Positions 7,516 to 15,516 of a stretch of 64,000 nucleotides of DNA are shown here, one piece after another; the stretch's first letter is position 1; every line of letters begins with the position of its first letter. The DNA lies in contig NZ_ALKN02000006.1 of NCBI RefSeq assembly GCF_000293865.2, positions 166,657-230,656 on the forward strand. Reading direction: 5' to 3'. Below the pieces are notes generated by a model. The model made no database searches. It was not told the origin of the DNA and saw only the letters and a program-made list of their open reading frames with translations. Origin of the DNA: Limnohabitans sp. Rim28 (GTDB taxonomy: Bacteria > Pseudomonadota > Gammaproteobacteria > Burkholderiales > Burkholderiaceae_C). Made by a program: the position numbers and the translations under genes.

Positions 7516-9180
7516 TCAGAAATACTTCACGCCTTGAACCCATAAGCGCCCCGACTTGTCGGGTGCGGATGTGGCGTCTTCGCTGCCCAATTTGCGGGCA
7601 TAAAAGGCCCGGACAGAAAAATCACGGACTTGCGTCCAATAGATGCCTAAGCCTGCGCCGCTCAAGTGGCGGCGTTGTTCGCCAGCAGCCCATGCTTGGT
7701 GATGCAATTTGACGGTGCCAGCGTCCATGAACGCAGCCAGGTGCACTTGGCCCACAGACTGTGCAGACACGTCCAGCTGCTTTCTGACCTCCAGCGTCAA
7801 GAGGGCGCCTTCATCGGCATAGGCCTCGCCTTCCGGATAGGCCCGCACGCCATTCATGCCGCCCAACTCCATCTTTTCGGAGATGTCCAAATTTTGAGCC
7901 GCCACTTGTCCACTCAAACCCGCAAAAAATGAAATGCTGGGACTGGCACGCTGCAAACGGGAAACGGCAAAGCCCAACTTGGAGAATGACCCATCGGTGC
8001 GCGCAGAGGCGCTGTCGCGCGCCAAAGCCGCAGGGGTTTTGATGTCCAAAGACCCCGCCGACAAAGCCACCCAGTAGGTGCTCAAGCCACCACCACCCAA
8101 GCTGTCACGTCGATCGCCGTACAGGGATGCGACCGCCACATGCGCGCGTTTGTCGGTTTGAGAGGGTTCTGCATCTAGCCGGTCCTGAAAAGACTTGGCC
8201 TCCAAGGACAGCCCTGCACTCAGATTGTTTTGCCGGGACCGCACCAAAGGATAGGTGCCAAACAATGTGGCCGTGCGCGCATGGCCGTTGGCTTGCAAGT
8301 CAGCAAACTCTCGCCCCAGTCTGTAGGCCAAGTCGCTGTACGCCACGCCCACTCGGCCCCGGCCCATGGGCCATTGGTAAGCCGCGCGCCCGTAGCGCAA
8401 TCCGTGGCCTGAGGTGAGCACACGCAAACTGGCCATGTCGCCCCTGCCGGTGGGGTTGTTCAAATTGACCGTGCCGCCAATGCGCTCTTCACCGGTGTAA
8501 CGGTTGCCTGCGTTGTCGGCATCCACGCTGCCACTGATGCGCGCACCGGGCAAGACATCGACCAGCAAATCGGACAACCCCAAAGCGCTGCCCGGAACCA
8601 ATGAAGACCGGATGCCCACACCTGGCATATCCGACAGCAACAGCAACCGCTCCTCTAAGGGCTGCAGTGCGATCACATCGCCGTAATTCAGCCCTGCCAA
8701 GACATCTTTGGGCACTTGGCTGTTCAGGGTGCTGGTGTTGTTCAACTTGATTTGGCCGTATTGCCCCTCGAGCACAACCAAGGTCACAACGCCCTCACGA
8801 ATCTCTTGTGCTGGCAGATACGCGCGAGCCAACAGGTAGCCATTCTCACGGTAATGCTGTGTGATGCGGTCGGCCATCGCCTGCAAGGTTTGCAAACTGA
8901 GATCACGGTCGGGCACAAAACCAACCCGCTTCAACAAATCGGCTTCGGGGTACACGCTGGCACCGTTGACCTGCAAGCGATGCACTTTGAAAACCGCACC
9001 AGAGGCCTCTGAAACGGTGGGCGTGGGTGCAGATCTCAACTCTATGGGCGCGAGCGACCCGGGCGCCATCGGCACGGTAGGGAGTTGCTGCATCTGCCCC
9101 CCGGCACTGGGCAGTGTTTGCGCCCATGCCCCTTGAGCCAACAAGAGGATCCAATACGGTGACCATTTTTTTTTGAGCAT
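7516..9180 (-). CDS. TpsB outer membrane transporter (ShlB/FhaC/HecB family)
   Basis: From the start at 9180 (MLKKKWSPYW) the protein has 554 residues: a signal peptide ending WAQ, a Pro/Gln-rich linker, a POTRA_2 domain (VFKVHRLQVNGAS to about 135) and a ShlB-type 16-strand barrel. The conserved L6 segment is GVRAYPEGEAY, equivalent to the VRGY motif, and the protein ends in WVQGVKYF with a C-terminal aromatic. It secretes the TpsA encoded 64 bases downstream. ATG 9186 is an equally possible start two codons earlier; upstream in-frame sequence as far as 9399 does not look like coding sequence. Confidence 0.9.
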   Translation of the reverse strand: MLKKKWSPYWILLLAQGAWAQTLPSAGGQMQQLPTVPMAPGSLAPIELRSAPTPTVSEASGAVFKVHRLQVNGASVYPEADLLKRVGFVPDRDLSLQTLQAMADRITQHYRENGYLLARAYLPAQEIREGVVTLVVLEGQYGQIKLNNTSTLNSQVPKDVLAGLNYGDVIALQPLEERLLLLSDMPGVGIRSSLVPGSALGLSDLLVDVLPGARISGSVDADNAGNRYTGEERIGGTVNLNNPTGRGDMASLRVLTSGHGLRYGRAAYQWPMGRGRVGVAYSDLAYRLGREFADLQANGHARTATLFGTYPLVRSRQNNLSAGLSLEAKSFQDRLDAEPSQTDKRAHVAVASLYGDRRDSLGGGGLSTYWVALSAGSLDIKTPAALARDSASARTDGSFSKLGFAVSRLQRASPSISFFAGLSGQVAAQNLDISEKMELGGMNGVRAYPEGEAYADEGALLTLEVRKQLDVSAQSVGQVHLAAFMDAGTVKLHHQAWAAGEQRRHLSGAGLGIYWTQVRDFSVRAFYARKLGSEDATSAPDKSGRLWVQGVKYF

Positions 9181-9200
9181 TGGCATTCTTTCAAAGGTAA

Positions 9201-9222
9201 ATCCCCTTTTTCCAAAAGGGAT
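9201..9222. other. Inverted repeat just upstream of tpsB
   Basis: ATCCC-TTTT pairs with AAAA-GGGAT around a 3-base loop with one bulged C, about 20 bases before the tpsB start. It would form a hairpin in the tpsB leader. Whether it regulates translation is unknown. Confidence 0.4.
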
Positions 9223-9409
9223 GACACCTTGGAGGATGCAGGCTTTGATGGGCGCAGTCAGTTCGCTGAGGCACCAAACCATCACATGCGTTGAAGTTGG
9301 CAGCAAAGTCTGCCTCGCATCAGCGCATGTGTGCAGCACAGTGGTCGCCCACAAGCACGGTGTACAGTCGAGCAAGCCAGCGCCTTTTGGTATTTGCACT
9401 TGCGCTGCA

Positions 9410-10138
9410 ATGATTGTCTTTTTGCACCCCTCTTCACCCGGCTATCTGACGCGTCAGGACAGCATCGCGGTTGCAGGTACGGACGACTTGATCATCCGGG
9501 CCTTGCTCGACAAAAATCAATTTCACGACCCTTTGGACGAGGCCCTGAATTTGGGCATTTCCTCGGCCACTTGGCCTTTGTTTGGCCTGCTTTGGCCCTC
9601 CGGGATGCGTTTGGCTGAGCGCATGGCTTTGCGGCCAGTCACTGGCGAACGCATCCTTGAAATTGGTTGCGGCTTGGGTTTGGCGAGTTTGGTGGCGCAT
9701 CGCCGAGGCGCACAGGTGACGGCCAGCGACTGCCATCCCTTGGCGCGAGCATTTTTAGACGAAAACATTCGCCTCAATGACCTGCCGCCACTGCGCTACC
9801 GGCATGGGCTGTGGGGACGTGCAGCGCAACGCGAGGACGGTCTGCCGGTGCTGACAGCGGCCAAGGACGCGCAAGTCCTCGGCTTGTTTGATTTGATTGT
9901 GGGCAGCGACATTTTGTATGAGCGCGACGACGAAGGTGCGTTGGCCGGATTCATCGGTGCCCATGCCGCTGCCCGATCCGAAGTCTGGGTGGTGGACCCG
10001 AACCGTGGCAACCGCGCAGCCTTTCACAAGCACATGACACTGGCCGGCTTTGACCTGCATGAGCAGCTGTTGGCGTGCCCCGCCAAAGGGAATTCACTCG
10101 CCTACAAGGGCCGCATGCTGACGTACACCCGCGCTTGA
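9410..10138 (+). CDS. Class I SAM-dependent methyltransferase (METTL21/nicotinamide N-methylase-like)
   Basis: This 242-residue protein carries a clear SAM-binding motif I (LEIGCGLGLASLVA), the acidic end of strand 2 (VTASDCHPLA), and a motif similar to the METTL21/lysine methyltransferase family (FDLIVGSDILYE). The family methylates proteins in eukaryotes, and the bacterial substrate is not known. The start at 9410 keeps the family-like N-terminus; the in-frame sequence before it overlaps the tpsB leader and does not look coding. It converges on xth. Confidence 0.75.
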   Translation: MIVFLHPSSPGYLTRQDSIAVAGTDDLIIRALLDKNQFHDPLDEALNLGISSATWPLFGLLWPSGMRLAERMALRPVTGERILEIGCGLGLASLVAHRRGAQVTASDCHPLARAFLDENIRLNDLPPLRYRHGLWGRAAQREDGLPVLTAAKDAQVLGLFDLIVGSDILYERDDEGALAGFIGAHAAARSEVWVVDPNRGNRAAFHKHMTLAGFDLHEQLLACPAKGNSLAYKGRMLTYTRA

Positions 10139-10153
10139 CGAAAAAGCCCGCAC

Positions 10154-10957
10154 TTACAGACTGAAATCGTATTCCACGGTGAAGGGCGCATGGTCTGAAA
10201 ACTTCTCGGCTTTGTAAATCGATTCCTTGCGGGCTTTTTCAGCCAGCGCGGGCGTGGCCAAGTGGTAGTCCAGTCGCCAACCCACATTCTTGGCATAGGC
10301 TTGCCCGCGGTTGCTCCACCAGGTGTAACAGTCGTCGGTGGTGTGTGGCTGCAGGTGGCGGTACACATCGACCACACCCCCTTGAGTGGTCAGCTGGGTC
10401 ATCCACTCGCGCTCTTGCGGCAAAAAGCCGCTGTTCTTGAGATTGCCCTTCCAGTTTTTCAGATCAGCCTGTTGGTGGGCGATGTTCACGTCGCTGCACA
10501 CAATGAAGTCACGCTCAGCCTTGAGGGCCATCAGGTGCGGGTACATCTTGTCCAAAAATCGAAACTTGGCCTCTTGCCGCTCTGGCCCGGAGGAGCCACT
10601 GGGAAAGTAGCAACTGATGATGGACAGCTTGCGCGACGGGGTGTCAAAGCGCAATTCAACATAACGGCCTTCGGCATCAAACTCACCGCCGTCAAAACCT
10701 GCCACCACATCGCTGGGCTCATGTCGGGTGTAAAGGGCCACGCCGGAGTAACCTTTTTTCTGTGCAAAGTGGAAATAGCCCTTCAAACCGGCCAACTCAT
10801 CAAACTTGCCCACCACATCGGGGCCCTGCGCTTTGACCTCTTGCACGCCAATACAATCAGGTTTTTCTTGCGCCAACCAGGCTTCAACGCCTTTGGTGGT
10901 GGCCGAGCGGATGCCGTTGAGGTTGAGGCTGGTGAGTTTGAACAAGGATTTCCCCAT
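10154..10957 (-). CDS. xth: Exodeoxyribonuclease III
   Basis: This 267-residue protein has the full exonuclease/endonuclease/phosphatase fold signature: LNLNGIRSA at the N-terminus, catalytic Glu in GVQEVKA, GYSGVALY, SDVNIAHQQADL with the catalytic Asp/Asn, LDYHL, and the terminal SDHAPF with the catalytic His. It is the AP endonuclease/3'-5' exonuclease of base excision repair. Its ATG (complement 10955-10957) interlocks with the pyrE ATG on the other strand (10956-10958), so neither 5' end has an untranslated spacer from the other gene. Confidence 0.93.
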   Translation of the reverse strand: MGKSLFKLTSLNLNGIRSATTKGVEAWLAQEKPDCIGVQEVKAQGPDVVGKFDELAGLKGYFHFAQKKGYSGVALYTRHEPSDVVAGFDGGEFDAEGRYVELRFDTPSRKLSIISCYFPSGSSGPERQEAKFRFLDKMYPHLMALKAERDFIVCSDVNIAHQQADLKNWKGNLKNSGFLPQEREWMTQLTTQGGVVDVYRHLQPHTTDDCYTWWSNRGQAYAKNVGWRLDYHLATPALAEKARKESIYKAEKFSDHAPFTVEYDFSL

Positions 10958-11660
10958 GGTGACAGGACAGGCAAGCAGCGCCGAAATGCAGGCGCTTGCT
11001 CAGGAATTTGTGCAGTTTTCAGTCGATGCTGGCGTTTTGCGTTTTGGGCAATTCAAGACCAAAGCCGGACGCATGAGCCCGTACTTCTTTAACGCCGGAC
11101 TGTTTGACGACGGCGCCAAGCTCAGTCGATTGGCACAATTTTATGCAAAAGCCTTGCTGGCCAGCGAGATCGATTTCGACATGATTTTTGGTCCGGCCTA
11201 CAAGGGCATCCCACTTGGCGCTGCTGTCGCCATTGAGTTATCGCGTTTGGGCAAGAATGTGCCGTTCGCCTACAACCGCAAAGAGGTCAAGGACCATGGC
11301 GAAGGCGGATCATTGGTGGGCGCCCCCTTGCAGGGCCGGGTACTGATCGTGGACGATGTGATGAGCGCAGGCACCGCTGCACGGGAATCCATCGCCCTGA
11401 TTCAAGCAGCCGGGGCCATTCCTCATGGCATTGCCATCGCCCTTGACCGTCAAGAGATGGCCACCGAGAAACAAGCCGACGGTTCGGTCAAGGACGTCCC
11501 GCACAGCGCCGTTCAGTATGTGCGCAACACGTTAGGCATGCAGGTTTGCTGCATTGCACAGCTGTCAGACTTGCTTGATTTTTTGGCCCAACACACTCAA
11601 AGCCCATTGGGCGAGCACCTGCCTGTTGTGCAAGCTTACAGAGACCGTTACGGCGTGTGA
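10956..11660 (+). CDS. pyrE: Orotate phosphoribosyltransferase
   Basis: This 234-residue protein adds PRPP to orotate in pyrimidine synthesis. It shows the family blocks GRMSPYFFNAGLFDDG, FGPAYKGIPLG, FAYNRKEVKDHGEGG (flexible catalytic loop) and the PRPP motif VLIVDDVMSAGTA. The start at 10956 is supported by AAGGA about eight bases upstream, which lies inside the xth coding region on the other strand. Internal ATGs 30 or more bases downstream could give a shorter product. No attenuator resembling the enterobacterial pyrE leader was seen. Confidence 0.92.
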   Translation: MVTGQASSAEMQALAQEFVQFSVDAGVLRFGQFKTKAGRMSPYFFNAGLFDDGAKLSRLAQFYAKALLASEIDFDMIFGPAYKGIPLGAAVAIELSRLGKNVPFAYNRKEVKDHGEGGSLVGAPLQGRVLIVDDVMSAGTAARESIALIQAAGAIPHGIAIALDRQEMATEKQADGSVKDVPHSAVQYVRNTLGMQVCCIAQLSDLLDFLAQHTQSPLGEHLPVVQAYRDRYGV

Positions 11661-11663
11661 TGC

Positions 11664-11693
11664 ACCACCGGCGAGCCCTGGGCTCGCGGTGGT
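11664..11693. terminator. Strong hairpin immediately after pyrE
   Basis: ACCACC-GCGAGC pairs with GCTCGC-GGTGGT (12 bp with one bulged G, loop of about five) three bases after the pyrE stop. There is no T-run, so it may act as a Rho-dependent stop or 3' end stabiliser. Confidence 0.45.
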
Positions 11694-11780
11694 CTCCATG
11701 GTCAATGACCTGAATTTTTATTCCTGATTTTTTACGGGCCAATCCTTTGGGGTGATTCGCTTTGGCTGCCGTGTATCGAT

Positions 11781-11810
11781 AATGCCATTTTTGCCACTAA
11801 TGGCATTTTT
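11781..11810 (+). terminator. Probable intrinsic terminator between pyrE and the HTH gene
   Basis: AATGCCAT pairs with ATGGCATT across an 11-base loop, and the stem ends in a run of five T. Because it lies about 116 bases before the next gene it could also be an operator or leader hairpin for that gene. Confidence 0.5.
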
Positions 11811-11925
11811 AAATGAAGCAACGTCCTGTCTCTCCCATCACCCCACCGGCTTTTGTTGCGCATTGTGAGCATGTGCCGTGCACGACAAAAACGTTGCCGA
11901 TTTTCTCCCGCTTGAGGATGTTCGA

Positions 11926-12555
11926 ATGTTGAACGCCTCCGAATTGGAAGCACCCCAATCCAAAGCAAGTCGGTCTCAATTTTTGAGCACGGCCCGTGCT
12001 GCGAAAGTGCTGGGGCTTTCAACAACGCTGGTACAAACTCTGGTGGATCAAGGCGAGCTGAAGGGCTGGAAGACCCGTGGTGGTCACCGCCGAATTGCAT
12101 TCGATTCGATTTCCGAATACCAAAGCCATGTCCACATGGCTTTGCAACGCAAAGTCAAAACGGAGAACCGCCAACACATCAGTGTCATGGTTGAAAATTC
12201 GGAATGGATTCCGGCTTTCAAAAATGATCTGGCTCAGTGGCAATTGCCCATTGATGTGAGTTTTTTTGAATCGGTGACAGAAGCGATTTTGGACCTGTCT
12301 ACGCACCGCCCAGACATGCTTGTTATGGAACTGTCTGCGCCTCTGGTGCAGCAGGAGAAAACCTTACAAGCTCTGGAGAACTTCAACAAGCGGGGCAAAT
12401 CACCTTTGCCGGTGGTGATCGTCACACAAGAAAAAAGCTTGTTGTCTTCTGTGCCCTATCCGTCTGCTTCGACCATCCAATTGGTGCCTGGCCCAATTTC
12501 ACCGATTTGGCTGCATGCTTATTTGATCGGCATCGTGGCCTCCAGCAGGCTTTGA
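11926..12555 (+). CDS. Excisionase/MerR-type HTH protein with a degenerate receiver-like domain
   Basis: This 209-residue protein has an N-terminal helix-turn-helix of the MerR/excisionase type (LSTARAAKVLGLSTTLVQTL followed by the wing KTRGGHRRIAF, residues about 20-60). After a short linker, residues about 85-200 follow the pattern of a response-regulator receiver. The phosphoacceptor strand reads RPDMLVMELS, with Glu where Asp is expected, and the usual KP is missing, so the domain is probably not phosphorylated. GAGGA at 11914-11918 supports the start at 11926. A DNA-binding regulatory role is likely; the targets are unknown. It precedes a tRNA-Arg gene on the opposite strand. Confidence 0.72.
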   Translation: MLNASELEAPQSKASRSQFLSTARAAKVLGLSTTLVQTLVDQGELKGWKTRGGHRRIAFDSISEYQSHVHMALQRKVKTENRQHISVMVENSEWIPAFKNDLAQWQLPIDVSFFESVTEAILDLSTHRPDMLVMELSAPLVQQEKTLQALENFNKRGKSPLPVVIVTQEKSLLSSVPYPSASTIQLVPGPISPIWLHAYLIGIVASSRL

Positions 12556-12591
12556 AACGCGTCCAAGTCAAGCCCCCTGGCCAGGTTCAAT

Positions 12592-12667
12592 TGGTGCGGC
12601 TGGCGGGGATCGAACCCACGACCCTTGGCTTCGGAGGCCAATACTCTATCCACTGAGCTACAGCCGC
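12592..12667 (-). tRNA. tRNA-Arg (anticodon CCG)
   Basis: This 76-base cloverleaf includes an encoded CCA. The acceptor stem is GCGGCTG/CAGCCGC, the D-arm contains AGCTCAGTGGATAGAG, the anticodon loop CTCCGAA gives CCG, and the T-arm GTTCGATCC is canonical. It reads the Arg codon CGG. Confidence 0.95.
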
Positions 12668-12683
12668 ACTTTTTGACTGACCG

Positions 12684-12689
12684 ATTATC
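12684..12689 (-). promoter_or_regulatory. Candidate extended -10 box of the tRNA-Arg gene
   Basis: On the minus strand TGTGATAAT forms a TGn-extended -10 box 16 bases upstream of the mature tRNA 5' end, placing the start site roughly ten bases before the tRNA. No good -35 was found at 16-18 bases, as is common for extended -10 promoters. Confidence 0.5.
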
Positions 12690-12744
12690 ACACGGCTTGT
12701 TCGTTGACTCAGGTCATTTGAAAGAACCGTGAAGGGTGGGCCGC

Positions 12745-12750
12745 TATAAT
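12745..12750 (+). promoter_or_regulatory. Candidate -10 box (TATAAT) for the cytochrome c5 gene
   Basis: A perfect TATAAT lies 58 bases before the ATG at 12809. The hexamer 17 bases upstream (AAGAAC) is a poor -35 match, so the promoter assignment rests on the -10 alone. Confidence 0.45.
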
Positions 12751-12808
12751 CCGCAGTTGATTTTGACCACCAAGACAGCCCTTACGGCCACCCCCCAACG
12801 AGGATTTC

Positions 12809-13330
12809 ATGAGCGACAACAGCCACGATCAACACGAAGCCCATACCGGCCCCGTCAAAACCCCCATGCAAATGCTGATGCTGAGTTTTGCATCATTTGT
12901 CATTCCCGTGTTCATCATCATCGGCTTGGTGTTTTATGTCACCTCAGAGAACAAACCGGCCGCTGGCGCTGTAGACGTTGAGAAAGCCACCGCACTTCGC
13001 ATCCAGAAAGTTGGCACCGTTGAAGTTCGTGATGCCAATCGCCCCCTGAAAAATGGCGATGAGGTTTACAAAGCGCAGTGTGCCGCATGTCACGACGCCG
13101 GCGCAGCTGGCGCCCCTAAGTTCGCCGTGGCAAGCGCTTGGAGCGCCCGGTTAGGCCAGGGTCTTGACGGATTGGTCAATTCCGCCTTGAAAGGCAAGGG
13201 CGCTATGGGTGCTCAAGCTGGCGGCGACTTCAACGACACTGAAATCGCTCGTGCAGTGGTTTACTTGGCCAACAGTGCTGGCGGCAAGTTCGAAGCCCCT
13301 AAAGCACCCGTTGCTGAAGCGGCCAAGTAA
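12809..13330 (+). CDS. Membrane-anchored cytochrome c5-type protein
   Basis: This 173-residue protein has one N-terminal transmembrane helix (about 24-46), a periplasmic linker, one haem c site CAACH at residues 91-95, and a likely axial Met133 in GKGAMGAQAGG. The KNGDEVYKAQCAACH opening is typical of cytochrome c5. It should carry electrons in the periplasm while anchored to the inner membrane; the partner oxidase or reductase is not visible here. The ribosome site GAGGA precedes ATG 12809. A 19-residue Ala/Pro-rich tail follows the haem domain. Confidence 0.9.
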   Translation: MSDNSHDQHEAHTGPVKTPMQMLMLSFASFVIPVFIIIGLVFYVTSENKPAAGAVDVEKATALRIQKVGTVEVRDANRPLKNGDEVYKAQCAACHDAGAAGAPKFAVASAWSARLGQGLDGLVNSALKGKGAMGAQAGGDFNDTEIARAVVYLANSAGGKFEAPKAPVAEAAK

Positions 13331-13348
13331 TTTCAGCCTTGCTTCAAA

Positions 13349-13375
13349 AACCGATCGTTGACGGTCGGTTTTTTT
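13349..13375 (+). terminator. Intrinsic terminator of the cytochrome c5 gene
   Basis: AACCGATCG pairs with CGGTCGGTT (one G-T wobble) around TTGA, followed by a run of seven T ending near 13375. Confidence 0.85.
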
Positions 13376-13388
13376 ATGTCTTGTCGTT

Positions 13389-13928
13389 TTATTTGAGATT
13401 TGCCATCTGGGGGCTACGCTCAAAAGCAAATGTTTTGGGCAGCTCACCGAATGGGCATTCTTGGCAATCCCAAAGTCCTTGTTCAAGTGCTTTTGCCAGC
13501 CTAGGGACATCCATGGTGTGCACCAGTCCAAAGCCCAAGTCGGTGTCGAGATAGGCTCGCCCTGTTTCATCCAACCAGCAAGCTTTAGGCTTGGCCAGCA
13601 TGCCCGTGTGCGAGTGCACCGCAAATGTGTCGTCCAAGCGCCAAATGAAAGGCGTCACAGCCAACTCGATGTAGACCCTTTGCGGGCCATTTTGGAAATA
13701 CCACCACCCCTGTTCGTTGCACGCGTAATTGCGCTCGATGAAGGCAATGAGCTTTTCATGCTGCAACAACGAGCCTTTTGCAGCGCTCGATCCCTCCTGA
13801 AAAGCGCCCAATGCCTGAACGCGGTCATCGCGCATCCACCATTGGCCGCGCGCATCGAGTCCAAGCCAGCCAAAGCAATCCGGCACGTTGGGCCACTTCG
13901 CCATAGCTTGTCGAACCAGGTCATCCAT
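13389..13928 (-). CDS. Conserved hypothetical protein of about 180 residues
   Basis: The 179-residue product is soluble with no signal peptide. It is rich in Trp and aromatic residues (FGWLGLDARGQWWMRDD, QGWWYFQNGPQRVYIELAVTPFIWRL) and ends with a two-Cys segment, WDCQECPFGELP. I recognise the style of a conserved burkholderial DUF family but cannot name it with confidence. It is the last of three minus-strand genes (NTF2-like, YheT hydrolase, this one), 12 bases after the hydrolase gene. Function unknown. Confidence 0.7.
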   Translation of the reverse strand: MDDLVRQAMAKWPNVPDCFGWLGLDARGQWWMRDDRVQALGAFQEGSSAAKGSLLQHEKLIAFIERNYACNEQGWWYFQNGPQRVYIELAVTPFIWRLDDTFAVHSHTGMLAKPKACWLDETGRAYLDTDLGFGLVHTMDVPRLAKALEQGLWDCQECPFGELPKTFAFERSPQMANLK

Positions 13929-13940
13929 TCTTCACCCCTT

Positions 13941-14945
13941 TCACGACTGCGGCCGCAATAGGCTCTGACCTGCTGCAGACAAGAGCCAACTGCCCACCGC
14001 TTTCGGCAAGTCCAAAACATGGCCCGGCCAGGCACCCGATGCGAATCCCACGTGGCCTCCTTGCTGCGGTTGCCACAGGGTGACACTTTGGGAGACCTCG
14101 TTTTTTTGAGGCAAGCTCCGCAAGGGCACAAAGGGATCGTTGCAGGCGTTCAAAGCCAATGCGGGCAATCGGATCTCGCTCATCAACGGCTTGGCCGATG
14201 CGCGGGACCAGTAATCCTGGGTGTCTTTGAAACCATGCAATGGGGCTGTGAAGACATTGTCAAATTCATAGAGATCCGATGCATTCAACATGGCTTTTTT
14301 ATCGAACAAGCCCGGAAACTGCGCCCATTTGGCCAGGGCTTTGGGCTTCATGCTTCGCAAGAACATCGGGGTGTAGATGTACCGGTTCAGACCTTGTCCT
14401 ATCGCTGCCCCACTTTGGGCCAGGTCCAAGGGTGAGCAGACGGATGCTATGGCATCGGCGGTTTGACGTGCCTGCTGTCCGTGTTCGGCTGCCCAGCGCA
14501 TCAACGCATTCCCACCCAGTGATACGCCGGCGGCCACCAACACGCTTCCTCCTCTTTGCCGATGCTCTTGGTTCAAGCGTTTGAGGACCCAATCGATCTC
14601 GGTGTGATCGCCTGAATGGTAAGCCCGCGGTGCGAGGTTGATCTGGCCACTGCAGCCCCTGAAATGGGGCATCGCCAGATGGATGTCTTGCTCGGCCGAC
14701 CAATCGGCGAAGGCCTGCGCGTAATGGCTGGCCGAAGAGCCTTCAAGACCATGAAACAACACCAACATCGGTCTGCTGCCAGAACTTGCGCTTTGGTGAT
14801 CGACATCCATGAAGTCACCATCTGGGGTGTTCCATCGGGTCCGCTGCAGTGGCAATGCTGCTCGATCTCTTTTCTTGGCACACAGCGCAGACCAGATGGT
14901 TTGGGCATGGCCGCCCGGCAGCCAAACGGGTGCAGCATATTTCAT
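13941..14945 (-). CDS. YheT-family alpha/beta hydrolase
   Basis: From the start at 14945 (MKYAAPVWLPGGHAQTIW) the protein has 334 residues and all landmarks of the YheT/EMB8 family: the GGHAQTIW opening, HGLEGSS oxyanion segment, nucleophile elbow GVSLGGN, acid in NACNDPFV and catalytic His in GGHVGF. Substrates of this esterase-like family are poorly known. An upstream in-frame ATG at 14993, with GGAA before it, would add 16 residues and overlap the preceding gene by 44 bases. The shorter start is chosen because family members usually begin a few residues before LPGGHAQT. Confidence 0.88.
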   Translation of the reverse strand: MKYAAPVWLPGGHAQTIWSALCAKKRDRAALPLQRTRWNTPDGDFMDVDHQSASSGSRPMLVLFHGLEGSSASHYAQAFADWSAEQDIHLAMPHFRGCSGQINLAPRAYHSGDHTEIDWVLKRLNQEHRQRGGSVLVAAGVSLGGNALMRWAAEHGQQARQTADAIASVCSPLDLAQSGAAIGQGLNRYIYTPMFLRSMKPKALAKWAQFPGLFDKKAMLNASDLYEFDNVFTAPLHGFKDTQDYWSRASAKPLMSEIRLPALALNACNDPFVPLRSLPQKNEVSQSVTLWQPQQGGHVGFASGAWPGHVLDLPKAVGSWLLSAAGQSLLRPQS

Positions 14946-14949
14946 CGGG

Positions 14950-15405
14950 TCAGTGCAACACCGTCGGTTTGGCGCCGGTATCTGCAGTGTCATTGGCTGT
15001 TCCGGGGCTGGTGTGGTGCGCGACCATGCGCCAGCCCTGCGCCGTCTTGTGGTACACGTTGGTGGCAATCACATACGCATGCTTGGCGCCTTGAGGCGTG
15101 ATGATTTCTACACGCTCCACAAGATGGTGCACTGAAGACGCCAAAGATTCAATTTTGTGGATGCGTTCTGGGTAAGCTTGAACGCTCCCGTTGTTGAACA
15201 TGTTTTCAAATGTGGCCCTGATGGCACCGACGCCAATCATGCGGCCTCCTCCTGGATGGACACACACAATGTCGTCCTCTTCTGCCCAACACGCCATGAG
15301 TTTGTCCAGATCGGCGTTGTGCAAGGCTTCATAGAAAGCCTGCTCCACATCATCAGGCGTACCACCCAATAAAGCAGCATTCATTTTTTCGCGTTTCATA
15401 CTCAT
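14950..15405 (-). CDS. NTF2-like (SnoaL/DUF4440-type) protein
   Basis: From ATG 15405 (MSMKREKMNAALL) the protein has 151 residues. It shows the cone-shaped NTF2-like pattern: VEQAFYEALHNADLDKLMACWAEEDD, then VHPGGGRMIGVGAIRATFE, and the C-terminal NVYHKTAQGWRMVAHHTS. Such domains are often ketosteroid-isomerase-like enzymes or binding modules, and no catalytic residues can be assigned here. The YheT gene begins four bases after its stop, so the two are probably in one operon. Start alternatives exist at 15429 and 15399. Confidence 0.8.
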   Translation of the reverse strand: MSMKREKMNAALLGGTPDDVEQAFYEALHNADLDKLMACWAEEDDIVCVHPGGGRMIGVGAIRATFENMFNNGSVQAYPERIHKIESLASSVHHLVERVEIITPQGAKHAYVIATNVYHKTAQGWRMVAHHTSPGTANDTADTGAKPTVLH

Positions 15406-15436
15406 GTTTTCTTGTGGGCGTGCTGTCATTTTGCCA

Positions 15437-15469
15437 ACAAAAAACCCGGTTGCACTGCTGCACCGGGTT
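15437..15469 (-). terminator. Intrinsic terminator of the atp operon
   Basis: On the minus strand AACCCGGTGCA pairs with TGC-ACCGGGTT (one bulged A) and is followed by TTTTTT. It lies 48 bases after the atpC stop and before the downstream NTF2-like gene. Confidence 0.88.
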
Positions 15470-15516
15470 GTGTGTGTTGCCGTACCCAAGGGGACAGGCA
15501 TGGTCGTTCAAGCCGC

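Noticed and set aside
3353..9180. Contact-dependent inhibition (CdiBA) locus
   Set aside because: TpsA is short (1123 residues), has no VENN motif or toxin tail, and there is no immunity gene. YDG/MBG repeats fit an adhesin.
11926..12667. Integrative element next to tRNA-Arg, suggested by an excisionase-like HTH
   Set aside because: No integrase, direct repeat of the tRNA end, or foreign composition was seen. The HTH protein has a receiver-like domain not found in excisionases.
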